The notes under the pieces are model-generated. The model searched no databases, was not told where the DNA came from, and worked only from the letters and a program-made list of their open reading frames with translations. The position numbers and the translations under genes were made by a program. DNA of 8,395 nt from an uncultured Lachnospiraceae bacterium. GTDB taxonomy: Bacteria; Bacillota; Clostridia; Lachnospirales; Lachnospiraceae. Where the stretch lies: assembly GCA_910588565.1 (NCBI GenBank), contig CAJUPF010000099.1, positions 1 through 8,395 of the forward strand. The letters are read 5' to 3'. Shown here piece after piece: positions 1 through 6,396 of this stretch (position 1 is the first letter of the stretch; the number at the start of each line of letters is the position of its first letter).

Positions 1-122
1 TTGCTCGGCTTCGGTCAGCGGCTTCTTTCCCTTACACTTGAAATAAATGTCGGCGTTGCCGTTTTATAAGCGTAGGGCACTGGCTGTTCAAGTGGAGTAT
101 CAGCGTTTTTAACGCTAATGCA
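1..122 (-). pseudogene. Unrecognised coding fragment with a frameshift, truncated at both ends
   Basis: Read on the minus strand, 122 to 63 is open and protein-like (SVKNADTPLEQPVPYAYK). The same phase then deteriorates. Shifting phase at the AAAA run (65-62) gives a second open stretch from 60 to the window edge (GNADIYFKCKGKKPLTEAEQ). One extra A in that run would join the two into a single continuous polypeptide, so I infer a single-base deletion in a homopolymer. There is no start codon or SD, and the upstream side abuts the transposase remnant, so the 5' part of the gene is missing. The reading frame leaves the window at position 1. I do not recognise the family, and no function is proposed. 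It could be a passenger or neighbour gene broken by the insertion. The coding nature is inferred from amino-acid composition only. Confidence 0.4.
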
Positions 123-328
123 TTGGCCGGCATTGCAAAAAACACAATCATAATGATGTCGCTAAGCTTATGCTTTACATAGGAAGGATAAAGGCAATCC
201 TATACGCCATCCGCATATTTTTGGACATCCCGGATCAGCGCATCGTCTAATTCTACGGAATCAGACGAAATGCCATTTCCTTCAAAAAGGTTCTGCAGCA
301 TTTCCGGCCTGGTTAATTTTTTTGACAT
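123..328 (-). pseudogene. ISAs1/H-repeat-type transposase, N-terminal remnant with in-frame stop
   Basis: ATG at 328-326 is preceded by GGAGG (341-337) at an 8-nt spacing. It opens a 42-codon frame beginning MSKKLTRPEMLQNLFEGNG and ending in TAG at 202-200. The same phase continues after the stop with DCLYPSYVKHKLSDIIMIVF, which has the KHKLSDII-type motif typical of the N-terminal domain of ISAs1-family (H-repeat-associated) DDE transposases. A codon such as GAG changed to TAG would explain the stop. Similarity ends around position 123, where the expected continuation (Ala-Asn-Ala followed by the E/W-rich segment) is replaced by unrelated sequence. A full transposase of this type is several hundred residues and carries a catalytic DDE core, none of which is present, so this is inactive. 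A genuine 42-residue small protein is a less likely alternative, although start and SD are intact. Family assignment rests on motif memory, not a search. Confidence 0.6.
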
Positions 329-371
329 AATAGTTTCCTCCATTGCCTCGTTTACTAAAACTATTATGTCA
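323..371 (-). promoter_or_regulatory. 14-bp inverted repeat around the SD and start codon of the transposase remnant
   Basis: Positions 323-336 (TGACATAATAGTTT) and 358-371 (AAACTATTATGTCA) are perfect reverse complements separated by 21 bp. In minus-strand RNA the GGAGG SD (341-337) falls in the loop and the AUG (328-326) falls in the 3' arm. A CATAAT that could be a -10 element lies within the 5' arm, but no convincing -35 goes with it. Such a hairpin could hide the start codon in transcripts that enter from upstream, as is known for IS10, IS50 and IS200. It could equally be an operator. Confidence 0.55.
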
Positions 372-467
372 TATATGGATAAAAGTGGAATGTTCCATTT
401 GCTATGTTTGTTAAATGTAATATTTTTGTAATTTTATAAGTTTATCCTGGAGAACGGCTCTCGCTGT

Positions 468-496
468 TTGACAAATTTCCAAATATATGCTAGAGT
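468..496 (+). promoter_or_regulatory. Sigma-A promoter with extended -10
   Basis: A perfect TTGACA (-35) at 468-473 is followed by a 17-nt spacer and TAGAGT (-10) at 491-496. TG at 488-489 gives an extended -10 (TGCTAGAGT). Transcription should start near 503. It drives the structured leader and, by read-through of the stem at 591-612, probably the peptidase gene. Confidence 0.75.
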
Positions 497-502
497 GTGA
501 CT

Positions 503-615
503 GGAATTTTATTCCTGGGATACAATCCCCAGACGCATGCCGAATCCTTTAGAATTACATAAAGGAATAAGAAACAGGAAAGAATAACCAAGAGGGTGTT
601 TACGCACCCTCTTTT
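503..615 (+). ncRNA. Structured 5' leader or small RNA upstream of the M16C peptidase gene
   Basis: Between the promoter and a terminator-like stem lies about 110 nt without a credible reading frame but with several possible hairpins. These are GGAAT/ATTCC (503-507/511-515, 3-nt loop), CTGGG/CCCAG-type pairing (515-520 with 526-532, one bulged C) and a 7-bp stem TCCTTTA/TAAAGGA (545-551/560-566, 8-nt loop). The first two share C515, so they compete. I could not match it to T-box, purine, TPP, cobalamin, c-di-GMP, guanidine or preQ1 consensus features. It may be a free-standing small RNA, an attenuator, or simply an untranslated leader. Confidence 0.35.
591..615 (+). terminator. Weak intrinsic terminator or attenuator in the peptidase leader
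   Basis: An 8-bp perfect stem, AGAGGGTG (591-598) with CACCCTCT (605-612), extends by one A-T pair (590/613) around a 6-nt loop and is followed by a short T tract ending at 615. The T tract is short, so read-through into the downstream gene, whose SD lies at 677, is expected. No good second promoter is seen between 616 and 676. Confidence 0.5.
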
Positions 616-676
616 CACTATATGGGAAATTCGCTGCAATTTTACCATATCACATATTATATGCAAATCTATAAGT

Positions 677-681
677 GGAGG
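677..681 (+). promoter_or_regulatory. Ribosome binding site that sets a TTG start
   Basis: GGAGG at 677-681 lies 8 nt before TTG at 690-692. The in-frame GTG at 675 overlaps this SD and has none of its own, so it is rejected as the start. No ATG lies close by in frame. Confidence 0.8.
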
Positions 682-689
682 AATTAATT

Positions 690-3608
690 TTGAAACCAGA
701 ACTATTAAATGTCTACGAACTGATCCAGGAAAAAAATCTGACAGACTTAAATTCAAAGGGCTATCTTTGGCGCCATAAAAAAAGCGGCGCCAGAATCGCT
801 GTCGTATCCAATGATGATGAGAACAAGGTATTCTATATCGGGTTCCGCACCCCTCCGTCAGACAGTACCGGAGTTGCGCATATAGTAGAACATACGGTAT
901 TATGCGGTTCTGCAAAGTTTCCGGCAAAGGACCCTTTTGTAGAACTGGTCAAAGGCTCCTTAAATACCTTTTTAAATGCCATGACCTATCCGGATAAAAC
1001 CGTTTATCCGGTGGCAAGCTGCAACGATCAGGATTTCCAGAACCTGATGGACGTATATATGGATGCTGTACTGCACCCGAATATTTACAAAAAAGAAGAG
1101 ATTTTCCGGCAGGAAGGCTGGCATTATGAATTAGAAGACAAAGACGCCCCGATTACCTTAAACGGCGTTGTCTACAATGAAATGAAAGGCGCGTTTTCTT
1201 CTCCGGAGGGGGTACTAGACAGAGAAATTTTAAATTCTTTGTTTCCGGATACCTCTTATGGAAATGAATCTGGCGGCGATCCCAGCTGTATCCCGGATTT
1301 GACGTATGAAGACTATCTGGATTTTCACAGAAGCTATTACCATCCCTGCAATTCCTATCTCTATCTCTATGGAGATATGGATGTAGAAGAAAAACTGGAA
1401 TGGCTGGATCGGGCTTATCTTTCAGAATACGAAGCGATTTCCATAGATTCCGGAATCCGCAGGCAACAGCCATTTTCAGAAATTCGCAAAATCAGTAAAA
1501 AATACCCTGTGGCAAGTAATGAGCCATTAGAAGATAATACCTACCTCTCCTACAATATGGTGGTTGGAGATGTGCTTGACAAAAAACTCTACCAGGCGTT
1601 TGAAATTCTGGACTATGCTCTGTTAAACGCGCCAGGCGCACCGCTGAAAAAGGCTTTGATCGACGCGGGAATCGGCAAAGATATTATGGGATCTTATGAC
1701 AATGGTATTTACCAGCCAATGTTTTCTATTATCGCCAAGAATGCCAATAAAGCGGACGAGGAACGGTTTGTCAAAACCATCCGGACCGTATTAAAGGAGC
1801 AGGCAAAAGGCGGCCTGAATAAAAAAGCGCTGCTTGCCGGAATTAACAGCTCAGAGTTTAAGTACCGGGAATCTGATTTCGGCTCCTATCCCAAGGGCCT
1901 GATTTATGGTCTTCAGATGTTAGATAGCTGGCTTTATGACGATACGCTTCCGTTTATGCATTTAGAGTCCCTGGAAATTTTCCAATTCCTGCGGGAACAG
2001 GTGGATACGGATTATTTTGAAACCCTGATCCGCGATTATATGATAGACAATTCCCATATATCCATGGTTACGATTGAGCCGGAACGGGGACAAAATGCCA
2101 GAAATGAAGAAGCGCTGGCGGCAAAGCTGAATGCTTACAAAGAGAGCTTAAGCGAGACAGATATCGAAGCGCTGACTGCACAGACAGCTCATTTAAAGCA
2201 GTACCAGGAGGAACCTTCCACGAAGGAAGAACTGGAAAAAATACCGATGTTAGAGCGGTCGGATATGAAAAAAGAAGCAATGCCGCTGCATCTGAAAGAA
2301 CTTGAGGCGGACGGGACAAAGATTTTGCATTCCGAACTTTTTTCCAATGGTATTTTGTACTTAAACATGTTGTTTGATATTCGTTCCATTTCCGAAGAAG
2401 ACCTTCCTTACCTTGGTATTTTAAAGGCTGTACTGGGCTATATAGATACCCGGCAGTATACCTACAGCGATTTGGCGAATGAGATTAATATGGAAACAGG
2501 AGGCATGTCTTCTTCCATTATAACCTATGCCCATTCCAGGGAAGAAGACAGATATGAAGCCAAATTTGAAGTCAGAACAAAAGTATTGCAGGACAAACTG
2601 CCAAAGGCAATGGAATTGTTGGAAGAGATATTGCTTCATTCCAGGCTGGAAGATGAAAAACGTCTGCGTGAAATACTTGCCGAAGTAAAATCCAGGCTGC
2701 AGATGACGTTATCCTCTGCCGGTAATTCTGTTTCCGCGATCCGGGCGATGTCCTATTTTTCAGAAACGGCGCGGTATAACGATCTGACATTGGGAATCGG
2801 TTTTTATCGTGTGGTAAAATCTTATGAGGAGAATTTTGAAGAAAAGAAAACAGAATTAATTGCTAAATTAAAGGAACTGACTCGCCTTGTTTTTACAAAA
2901 GAAGGATTGATTGTGGGAATTACCTGCGACAAAGAGGGATTTCAAAACGTTCCGGCGGCGGTTCATGCACTGAAAGAAAAGCTTCCTTATGCGCAAAAGG
3001 AGTGCGCCCCGGCGAATATTATCTGTACGCAGAAAAACGAAGGGTTTATGGATGCCTCCAAAGTACAGTATGTTTCAAGAGCGGGAAACTTTAAACAGAA
3101 AGGATTTTCTTATACAGGCGCACTCAAGATTCTGAAAGTGATTTTAAGCTACGATTACCTCTGGCTGAATGTGCGTGTCAAAGGCGGAGCTTATGGCTGC
3201 GGCGGATCGTTTCTGCGAAACGGAAATGCTTATTTTTCTTCCTACCGCGATCCCAACCTGGAAAAAACAAATGAAGTATATGAGCAGATCCCGGCATATA
3301 TCAGGAGCTTTACGGCAGACGAGCGGGATATGACAAAGTATATCATTGGAACGGTAAGCGAATTAGATACGCCGCTGAATCCTGCGGCAAAAGGAATGCG
3401 ATCGATAGCGGCGTATTTTACAGGAATTACCAATGAAGATATTCAGCGGGAACGGGACGAGGTTCTAAGAGCTACGGAAGAGGATATCCGGAAACTTGCG
3501 GATTTGACTGAGGCCGTGCTTTCTCAGAATAATTTTTGTGTAATTGGAAATGAAGATAAAATCAGACAACAGCAGGCATTATTTGACACAACGGAACAGT
3601 TGTTTTAG
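690..3608 (+). CDS. M16C (PreP/insulinase-like) zinc metallopeptidase
   Basis: The 972-residue protein is a complete two-half M16C peptidase. These enzymes enclose unfolded peptides in a chamber between their halves and degrade them. The inverted zinc motif HIVEH has H64, E67 (catalytic base) and H68. The third ligand is expected at E164 in NGVVYNEMKG. The stretch after it (KGSLNTFLNAMTYPDKTVYP, residues about 89-108) is a family hallmark. The C-terminal half carries R829 and Y835 in VRVKGGAYGCGG, with the same six-residue spacing as the Arg/Tyr pair that contacts substrate in presequence protease, followed by SSYRDPNL. A glutamate- and lysine-rich linker lies around residues 495-545. There is no signal peptide or membrane segment, so it is probably cytosolic. 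The TTG start is chosen because of the GGAGG at 677. A 44-bp gap without a terminator leads to era, suggesting co-transcription. The substrate is unknown. Confidence 0.93.
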   Translation: MKPELLNVYELIQEKNLTDLNSKGYLWRHKKSGARIAVVSNDDENKVFYIGFRTPPSDSTGVAHIVEHTVLCGSAKFPAKDPFVELVKGSLNTFLNAMTYPDKTVYPVASCNDQDFQNLMDVYMDAVLHPNIYKKEEIFRQEGWHYELEDKDAPITLNGVVYNEMKGAFSSPEGVLDREILNSLFPDTSYGNESGGDPSCIPDLTYEDYLDFHRSYYHPCNSYLYLYGDMDVEEKLEWLDRAYLSEYEAISIDSGIRRQQPFSEIRKISKKYPVASNEPLEDNTYLSYNMVVGDVLDKKLYQAFEILDYALLNAPGAPLKKALIDAGIGKDIMGSYDNGIYQPMFSIIAKNANKADEERFVKTIRTVLKEQAKGGLNKKALLAGINSSEFKYRESDFGSYPKGLIYGLQMLDSWLYDDTLPFMHLESLEIFQFLREQVDTDYFETLIRDYMIDNSHISMVTIEPERGQNARNEEALAAKLNAYKESLSETDIEALTAQTAHLKQYQEEPSTKEELEKIPMLERSDMKKEAMPLHLKELEADGTKILHSELFSNGILYLNMLFDIRSISEEDLPYLGILKAVLGYIDTRQYTYSDLANEINMETGGMSSSIITYAHSREEDRYEAKFEVRTKVLQDKLPKAMELLEEILLHSRLEDEKRLREILAEVKSRLQMTLSSAGNSVSAIRAMSYFSETARYNDLTLGIGFYRVVKSYEENFEEKKTELIAKLKELTRLVFTKEGLIVGITCDKEGFQNVPAAVHALKEKLPYAQKECAPANIICTQKNEGFMDASKVQYVSRAGNFKQKGFSYTGALKILKVILSYDYLWLNVRVKGGAYGCGGSFLRNGNAYFSSYRDPNLEKTNEVYEQIPAYIRSFTADERDMTKYIIGTVSELDTPLNPAAKGMRSIAAYFTGITNEDIQRERDEVLRATEEDIRKLADLTEAVLSQNNFCVIGNEDKIRQQQALFDTTEQLF

Positions 3609-3652
3609 AGCAGATGGCTGTTAGGCTGTCAGTTTAGAGAGAAAGGAATTAT

Positions 3653-4567
3653 ATGGAGGAACATTTAAAATCAGGATTTGTAACTATTATCGGAAGGCCG
3701 AATGTGGGGAAGTCAACGCTGATGAATCATCTGATTGGCCAGAAAATTGCGATTACTTCTAATAAGCCCCAGACGACAAGAAACCGGATTCAGACCGTTT
3801 ATACCGATATGGAACGGGGACAGATTGTATTCGTAGATACGCCGGGGATTCATCAGGCAAAGAACAAGCTGGGAGAATATATGGTAAATGTGGCGGAAGG
3901 CACGCTAAAAGATGTGGATGTGATTCTCTGGCTGGTGGAGCCGGGCAATTATATCGGCGCAGGAGAGCAGCATATTATTGAACAGCTGCAGAAAACAAAA
4001 CTTCCGGTTATTTTAATTATCAATAAGGTTGATATGGTGGAAAAAGAAAAAATACTGGAATATATTGACACTTACCGTAAAGTATATGATTTTGCTGAGA
4101 TTATTCCCGCTTCTGCGCTGCGGGGACATAACCTGGACGATGTGATTGATACGATTTTTAAATATCTTCCCTATGGCCCGCTGTTTTTTGATGAGGATAT
4201 GGTGACGGATCAGCCGCAGCGGCAGATTGTGGCCGAGATTATCCGGGAAAAATCCCTGCATGCGCTGGATGAGGAGGTTCCCCATGGAATTGCAGTTACG
4301 ATTGAACGGATGAAAAAGAGAAGAAGCGCGTCAAAAGAGCGGATTATGGATATCGACGCGACTGTGATCTGTGAGAGGGAATCCCATAAGGGCATTATTA
4401 TCGGCAAAGGCGGCGAAATGTTAAAGAAAATCGGCAGTAACGCCCGGTTTGAAATCGAACGTCTGCTGGAATGTAAGGTGAACTTAAAGCTTTGGGTAAA
4501 AGTAAAAAAAGACTGGCGTGATTCTGACTACTTAATTAAAAATTTCGGCTATCGCAAAGATGAGTAA
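3653..4567 (+). CDS. era: GTPase Era
   Basis: Era is an essential-type GTPase that binds the 3' end of 16S rRNA and helps mature the 30S subunit. This 304-residue protein has the usual length and all signature motifs: G1 GRPNVGKST (14-22), G2 region with T41/T42 in NKPQTTRNR, G3 DTPG (62-65), G4 NKVD (124-127) and G5 SAL (154-156). A C-terminal KH domain follows with the RNA-binding GKGG loop in IIIGKGGEMLKKIG and a conserved ending that includes WVKVKKDWR and NFGYRKDE. ATG is preceded by GAAAGGA (3641-3647). It sits between the M16C peptidase and yqzL-recO, the order expected in Clostridia. The leader contains a tandem repeat, GGCTGTTA then GGCTGTCA (3616-3631), of no known meaning. Confidence 0.98.
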   Translation: MEEHLKSGFVTIIGRPNVGKSTLMNHLIGQKIAITSNKPQTTRNRIQTVYTDMERGQIVFVDTPGIHQAKNKLGEYMVNVAEGTLKDVDVILWLVEPGNYIGAGEQHIIEQLQKTKLPVILIINKVDMVEKEKILEYIDTYRKVYDFAEIIPASALRGHNLDDVIDTIFKYLPYGPLFFDEDMVTDQPQRQIVAEIIREKSLHALDEEVPHGIAVTIERMKKRRSASKERIMDIDATVICERESHKGIIIGKGGEMLKKIGSNARFEIERLLECKVNLKLWVKVKKDWRDSDYLIKNFGYRKDE

Positions 4568-4608
4568 TACCAATTTTTATCTGGTATGATTCTCTTAAAG
4601 AAGGTTAC

Positions 4609-4661
4609 CCTAAGTATTAGGACTGCTGCAGGAACAAAGGCAGCGGCAAACTACTTAGGAG
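4609..4661 (+). promoter_or_regulatory. Two-part hairpin covering part of the yqzL ribosome binding site
   Basis: CCTAAGTA (4609-4616) pairs perfectly with TACTTAGG (4652-4659). Nested inside, CTGCTG (4623-4628) pairs with CAGCGG (4641-4646) through six pairs including one G-U. The 3' arm ends in the GG of the AGGAG SD (4657-4661), so the folded RNA would restrict ribosome access to yqzL. A competing small hairpin CCTAA/TTAGG (4609-4613/4617-4621) uses the same 5' arm and would free the SD. This is the arrangement expected of a translational switch, but only the pairing is seen, not a function. Confidence 0.45.
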
Positions 4662-4671
4662 ATGACGGCAG

Positions 4672-4863
4672 ATGGCGATCGATGCATGGAAGAATTTTGA
4701 GTTAAGCGGAAAGATTTCAGATTATCTGACTTACCGCCAGAGTACTGCAGAAAAGGCTGCAAAAGAAGCAGCAGAGCAATTAGAAAGAGGAACGGGCAGT
4801 TATGGGACAGAGCGTGATTCTGACAGGGATGGTGTTAAATGCCATGCCGATTGGAGAGTATGA
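4672..4863 (+). CDS. yqzL: YqzL-family small protein
   Basis: The first 22 residues (MAIDAWKNFELSGKISDYLT) fit the W..F...G.I..YL pattern of YqzL, a small protein of unknown function encoded between era and recO in Bacillus and relatives. The 63-residue length exceeds the roughly 47 residues of the Bacillus protein. The tail beyond about residue 43 is encoded by DNA that is also the start of recO and has a low-complexity charged character, so it may not be conserved. The ATG follows AGGAG (4657-4661) at a 10-nt spacing. A nearer ATG at 4662 opens only a very short frame and is rejected. The gene overlaps recO by 62 bp, implying translational coupling. Identity rests mainly on the N-terminal motif and position. 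Confidence 0.75.
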   Translation: MAIDAWKNFELSGKISDYLTYRQSTAEKAAKEAAEQLERGTGSYGTERDSDRDGVKCHADWRV

Positions 4864-5539
4864 CAAACGGATCACCGTTTTAACAAAAGAGAGAGGGAAG
4901 ATTACAGCTTTTGCAAGAGGAGCAAGACGTCCCACCAGCCAGCTTCTGGCTGCAACCAGCCCTTTTTCTTTTGGGGAATTTGAATTGTTTGAAGGACGCA
5001 GTACATATAACCTGATAAAGGCTACGATTTCCAACTATTTCAGAAGTCTCTCGGCAGATCCGTCCGCTGCCTGCTATGGTTTTTATTTTCTGGAAATTGC
5101 GAATTATTTTGCCCATGAAAATAATGATGAAAAGGAGCTTCTGAAATTGCTGTATCAGACGCTTCGGGCATTGGAAAAAGAGACGCTGGATAACCGTCTG
5201 GTAAGAAGAATTTTTGAACTGCGGGCGCTTTTGGCGGAAGGGGAATATCCGAATCTGTTTTTCTGCCAGCATTGCAAAAAAGAAGAAGAGCTTGCCTGGT
5301 TTTCCACATCAAAGCAGGGAATGCTTTGTAAAGAATGCGGGCCTGGTACAGACGGCGTACGGCTGGAAGAAACAGAATTGTATACGATGCAGTATATTTT
5401 GTCGGCAAAACTGGAGCGGCTTTATACATTTGCTGTTTCCGGGCAGGTACTGCAAAAACTGGAACAAATTTTGGATCGTTTTTTTGCGGCACAGACAGAT
5501 CATGAATTTCGTTCACTGGAAATTTTAAAAATTATGTAA
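4802..5539 (+). CDS. recO: DNA repair protein RecO
   Basis: RecO works with RecF and RecR to load RecA on SSB-coated single-stranded DNA and anneals complementary strands. The 245-residue protein has the standard architecture. An N-terminal OB fold (residues 1-80) includes the hallmark IGEYDKRITVLTKERGKITA, then ARGARRPTSQL. A helical middle follows, with a zinc-finger insertion using C155, C158, C176 and C179 (CQHC and CKEC pairs), typical of Gram-positive RecO. The ATG sits inside yqzL. GAGG (4787-4790) lies 11 nt upstream, a slightly long spacing that suggests reliance on coupling to yqzL translation. An internal ATG at codon 10 is a less likely start because the conserved N-terminal strand would be shortened. 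A strong terminator follows two bases after the stop. Confidence 0.96.
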   Translation: MGQSVILTGMVLNAMPIGEYDKRITVLTKERGKITAFARGARRPTSQLLAATSPFSFGEFELFEGRSTYNLIKATISNYFRSLSADPSAACYGFYFLEIANYFAHENNDEKELLKLLYQTLRALEKETLDNRLVRRIFELRALLAEGEYPNLFFCQHCKKEEELAWFSTSKQGMLCKECGPGTDGVRLEETELYTMQYILSAKLERLYTFAVSGQVLQKLEQILDRFFAAQTDHEFRSLEILKIM

Positions 5540-5540
5540 G

Positions 5541-5575
5541 GGAAGGATTTCTTATTGGGAAGTCTTTCTTTTTTT
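5541..5575 (+). terminator. Intrinsic terminator of the peptidase-era-yqzL-recO unit
   Basis: An 11-bp stem with some G-U pairs (5541-5551 with 5559-5569) encloses a 7-nt loop and runs into seven T residues (5569-5575). It begins one base after the recO stop codon and separates the housekeeping cluster from the two-component genes. Confidence 0.85.
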
Positions 5576-5633
5576 ACAACACAAAAAGGTTCTTTTGCAA
5601 CATTTAGCCTGTTTCTGGCTTTATTCCTGCCGA

Positions 5634-5644
5634 TATAATATAAT
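5634..5644 (+). promoter_or_regulatory. -10 region of the two-component operon promoter
   Basis: Two overlapping consensus -10 hexamers, TATAAT at 5634-5639 and again at 5639-5644, give a start near 5647-5652. No recognisable -35 exists at the correct distance for either (5611-5616 is GTTTCT). The promoter may therefore need an activator, plausibly the LytTR regulator it drives. No clear pair of LytTR-type direct repeats was identified. Confidence 0.6.
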
Positions 5645-5645
5645 A

Positions 5646-5663
5646 GTTTGTACCGTTGCAAAC
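5646..5663 (+). repeat. Inverted repeat at the transcription start of the two-component operon
   Basis: GTTTGTA (5646-5652) pairs with TGCAAAC (5657-5663) through seven pairs including one G-U around a 4-nt loop. It sits just downstream of the -10 and five bases before the SD. It could be an operator or a leader hairpin. TTGCAA also occurs at 5595-5600 upstream. Confidence 0.4.
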
Positions 5664-5667
5664 TTTT

Positions 5668-5675
5668 GGAGGTGG
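5668..5675 (+). promoter_or_regulatory. Ribosome binding site that sets a TTG start for the response regulator
   Basis: GGAGGTGG at 5668-5675 has its GGAGG core 7 nt before TTG at 5680-5682. The upstream in-frame TTG at 5656 precedes this SD and would translate through it, so it is rejected. Confidence 0.8.
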
Positions 5676-5679
5676 AAGC

Positions 5680-6393
5680 TTGCTTTTTGGAATATGTGAC
5701 GATCAAAGGGAAATCCGGGAACTAATTGCGGATAAAGCAGGAAGGCTTTATCCATCGGCAGATATTGTATTTTTTGCGTCCGGACAGGAGGTACTGGAAG
5801 CAAAGCGGCAGCCGGATATTTTGTTTCTGGATATCCAGATGCCGGGAATGGATGGCATGGAAACCGCAAGAAAGCTCCGAAGAGAGCAGAAAGCGCTTAT
5901 TATTATTTTTGTAACGGCTATAAAGGAATATGTATTTCAGGCATTTGACGTAGGAGCGTTTCACTATCTGGTAAAACCTTTCACAGATGAAAAATTTTTT
6001 ATGGTGTTGCAAAACGCGGTAAACCAGCTGGAACGCAGGGAGATAGAGATTTTTTCCAGAGAAGAAAATCCCAAACTGCTGATTACGGCGAAAGGCAGCC
6101 ATATTTCTGTCAATCTTAAGGATATTGTGTACGCAGAAGTATTTAACCGGAAAATTATTTTGCATACCATGGACGCAGATATTGAATATTATGGCAAAAT
6201 GAAGGAATTAGAAGAACAGACGGGGGATGACTTTTATCGTTCCCACAGGGCATATCTTGTAAATTTTCATTATATCAAAAAATATAACGCGGCAAAAATT
6301 TATCTGGAAAAAGGACAGGCGCTTATGGCAAAGAAGAATTATCCGGATTTTGTAAAATGCTATCTGAGGTATAACCAGAGGAAGGGAAGGTAG
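5680..6393 (+). CDS. LytTR-family response regulator (AgrA/LytR type)
   Basis: The 237-residue protein has an N-terminal receiver domain (1-120) and a C-terminal LytTR DNA-binding domain (about 132-237). The receiver has the acidic pair D7/D8 (ICDDQRE), the phosphorylation site D51 in FLDIQMPGMDG, T79 in FVTAIKEYVF and K99 in LVKPF, so every residue needed for phosphotransfer is present. The LytTR domain shows the usual DIVYAEVFNRKIILHT strand and the FYRSHRAYLVNFHYIKKY motif. Such regulators bind paired short direct repeats rather than using a helix-turn-helix. The start is TTG with an excellent SD. The stop lies 3 nt before the kinase start, so the two genes form one operon. Target genes are unknown. 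No peptide-processing AgrB homologue lies beside it, so it is not named agrA. Confidence 0.93.
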   Translation: MLFGICDDQREIRELIADKAGRLYPSADIVFFASGQEVLEAKRQPDILFLDIQMPGMDGMETARKLRREQKALIIIFVTAIKEYVFQAFDVGAFHYLVKPFTDEKFFMVLQNAVNQLERREIEIFSREENPKLLITAKGSHISVNLKDIVYAEVFNRKIILHTMDADIEYYGKMKELEEQTGDDFYRSHRAYLVNFHYIKKYNAAKIYLEKGQALMAKKNYPDFVKCYLRYNQRKGR

Positions 6394-6396
6394 CAG

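Noticed and set aside
381..400. TGGAA-TG-TTCCA near-palindrome as an SOS box
   Set aside because: It does not match the Gram-positive LexA consensus (CGAAC, four bases, GTTCG) and no promoter is tied to it.
503..615. T-box or known riboswitch upstream of the peptidase
   Set aside because: No T-box sequence, specifier loop or other conserved riboswitch core could be identified, and the downstream gene is not a typical target.
675..689. GTG at 675 as the peptidase start
   Set aside because: It overlaps the SD itself; TTG at 690 is at the ideal distance from GGAGG.
596..778. Plus-strand open frame of 60 codons overlapping the terminator stem and peptidase start
   Set aside because: It starts inside the terminator hairpin, has no SD, and is out of phase with the strongly supported peptidase gene.
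490..927. Minus-strand open frame of 145 codons
   Set aside because: It runs antisense across the leader and the start of the peptidase gene, including the zinc-motif region, with no SD or recognisable motif.
4567..4587. ATACCA/TGGTAT hairpin after era as a terminator
   Set aside because: It has only six pairs, low GC and no following T tract, and the genes downstream appear to belong to the same unit.
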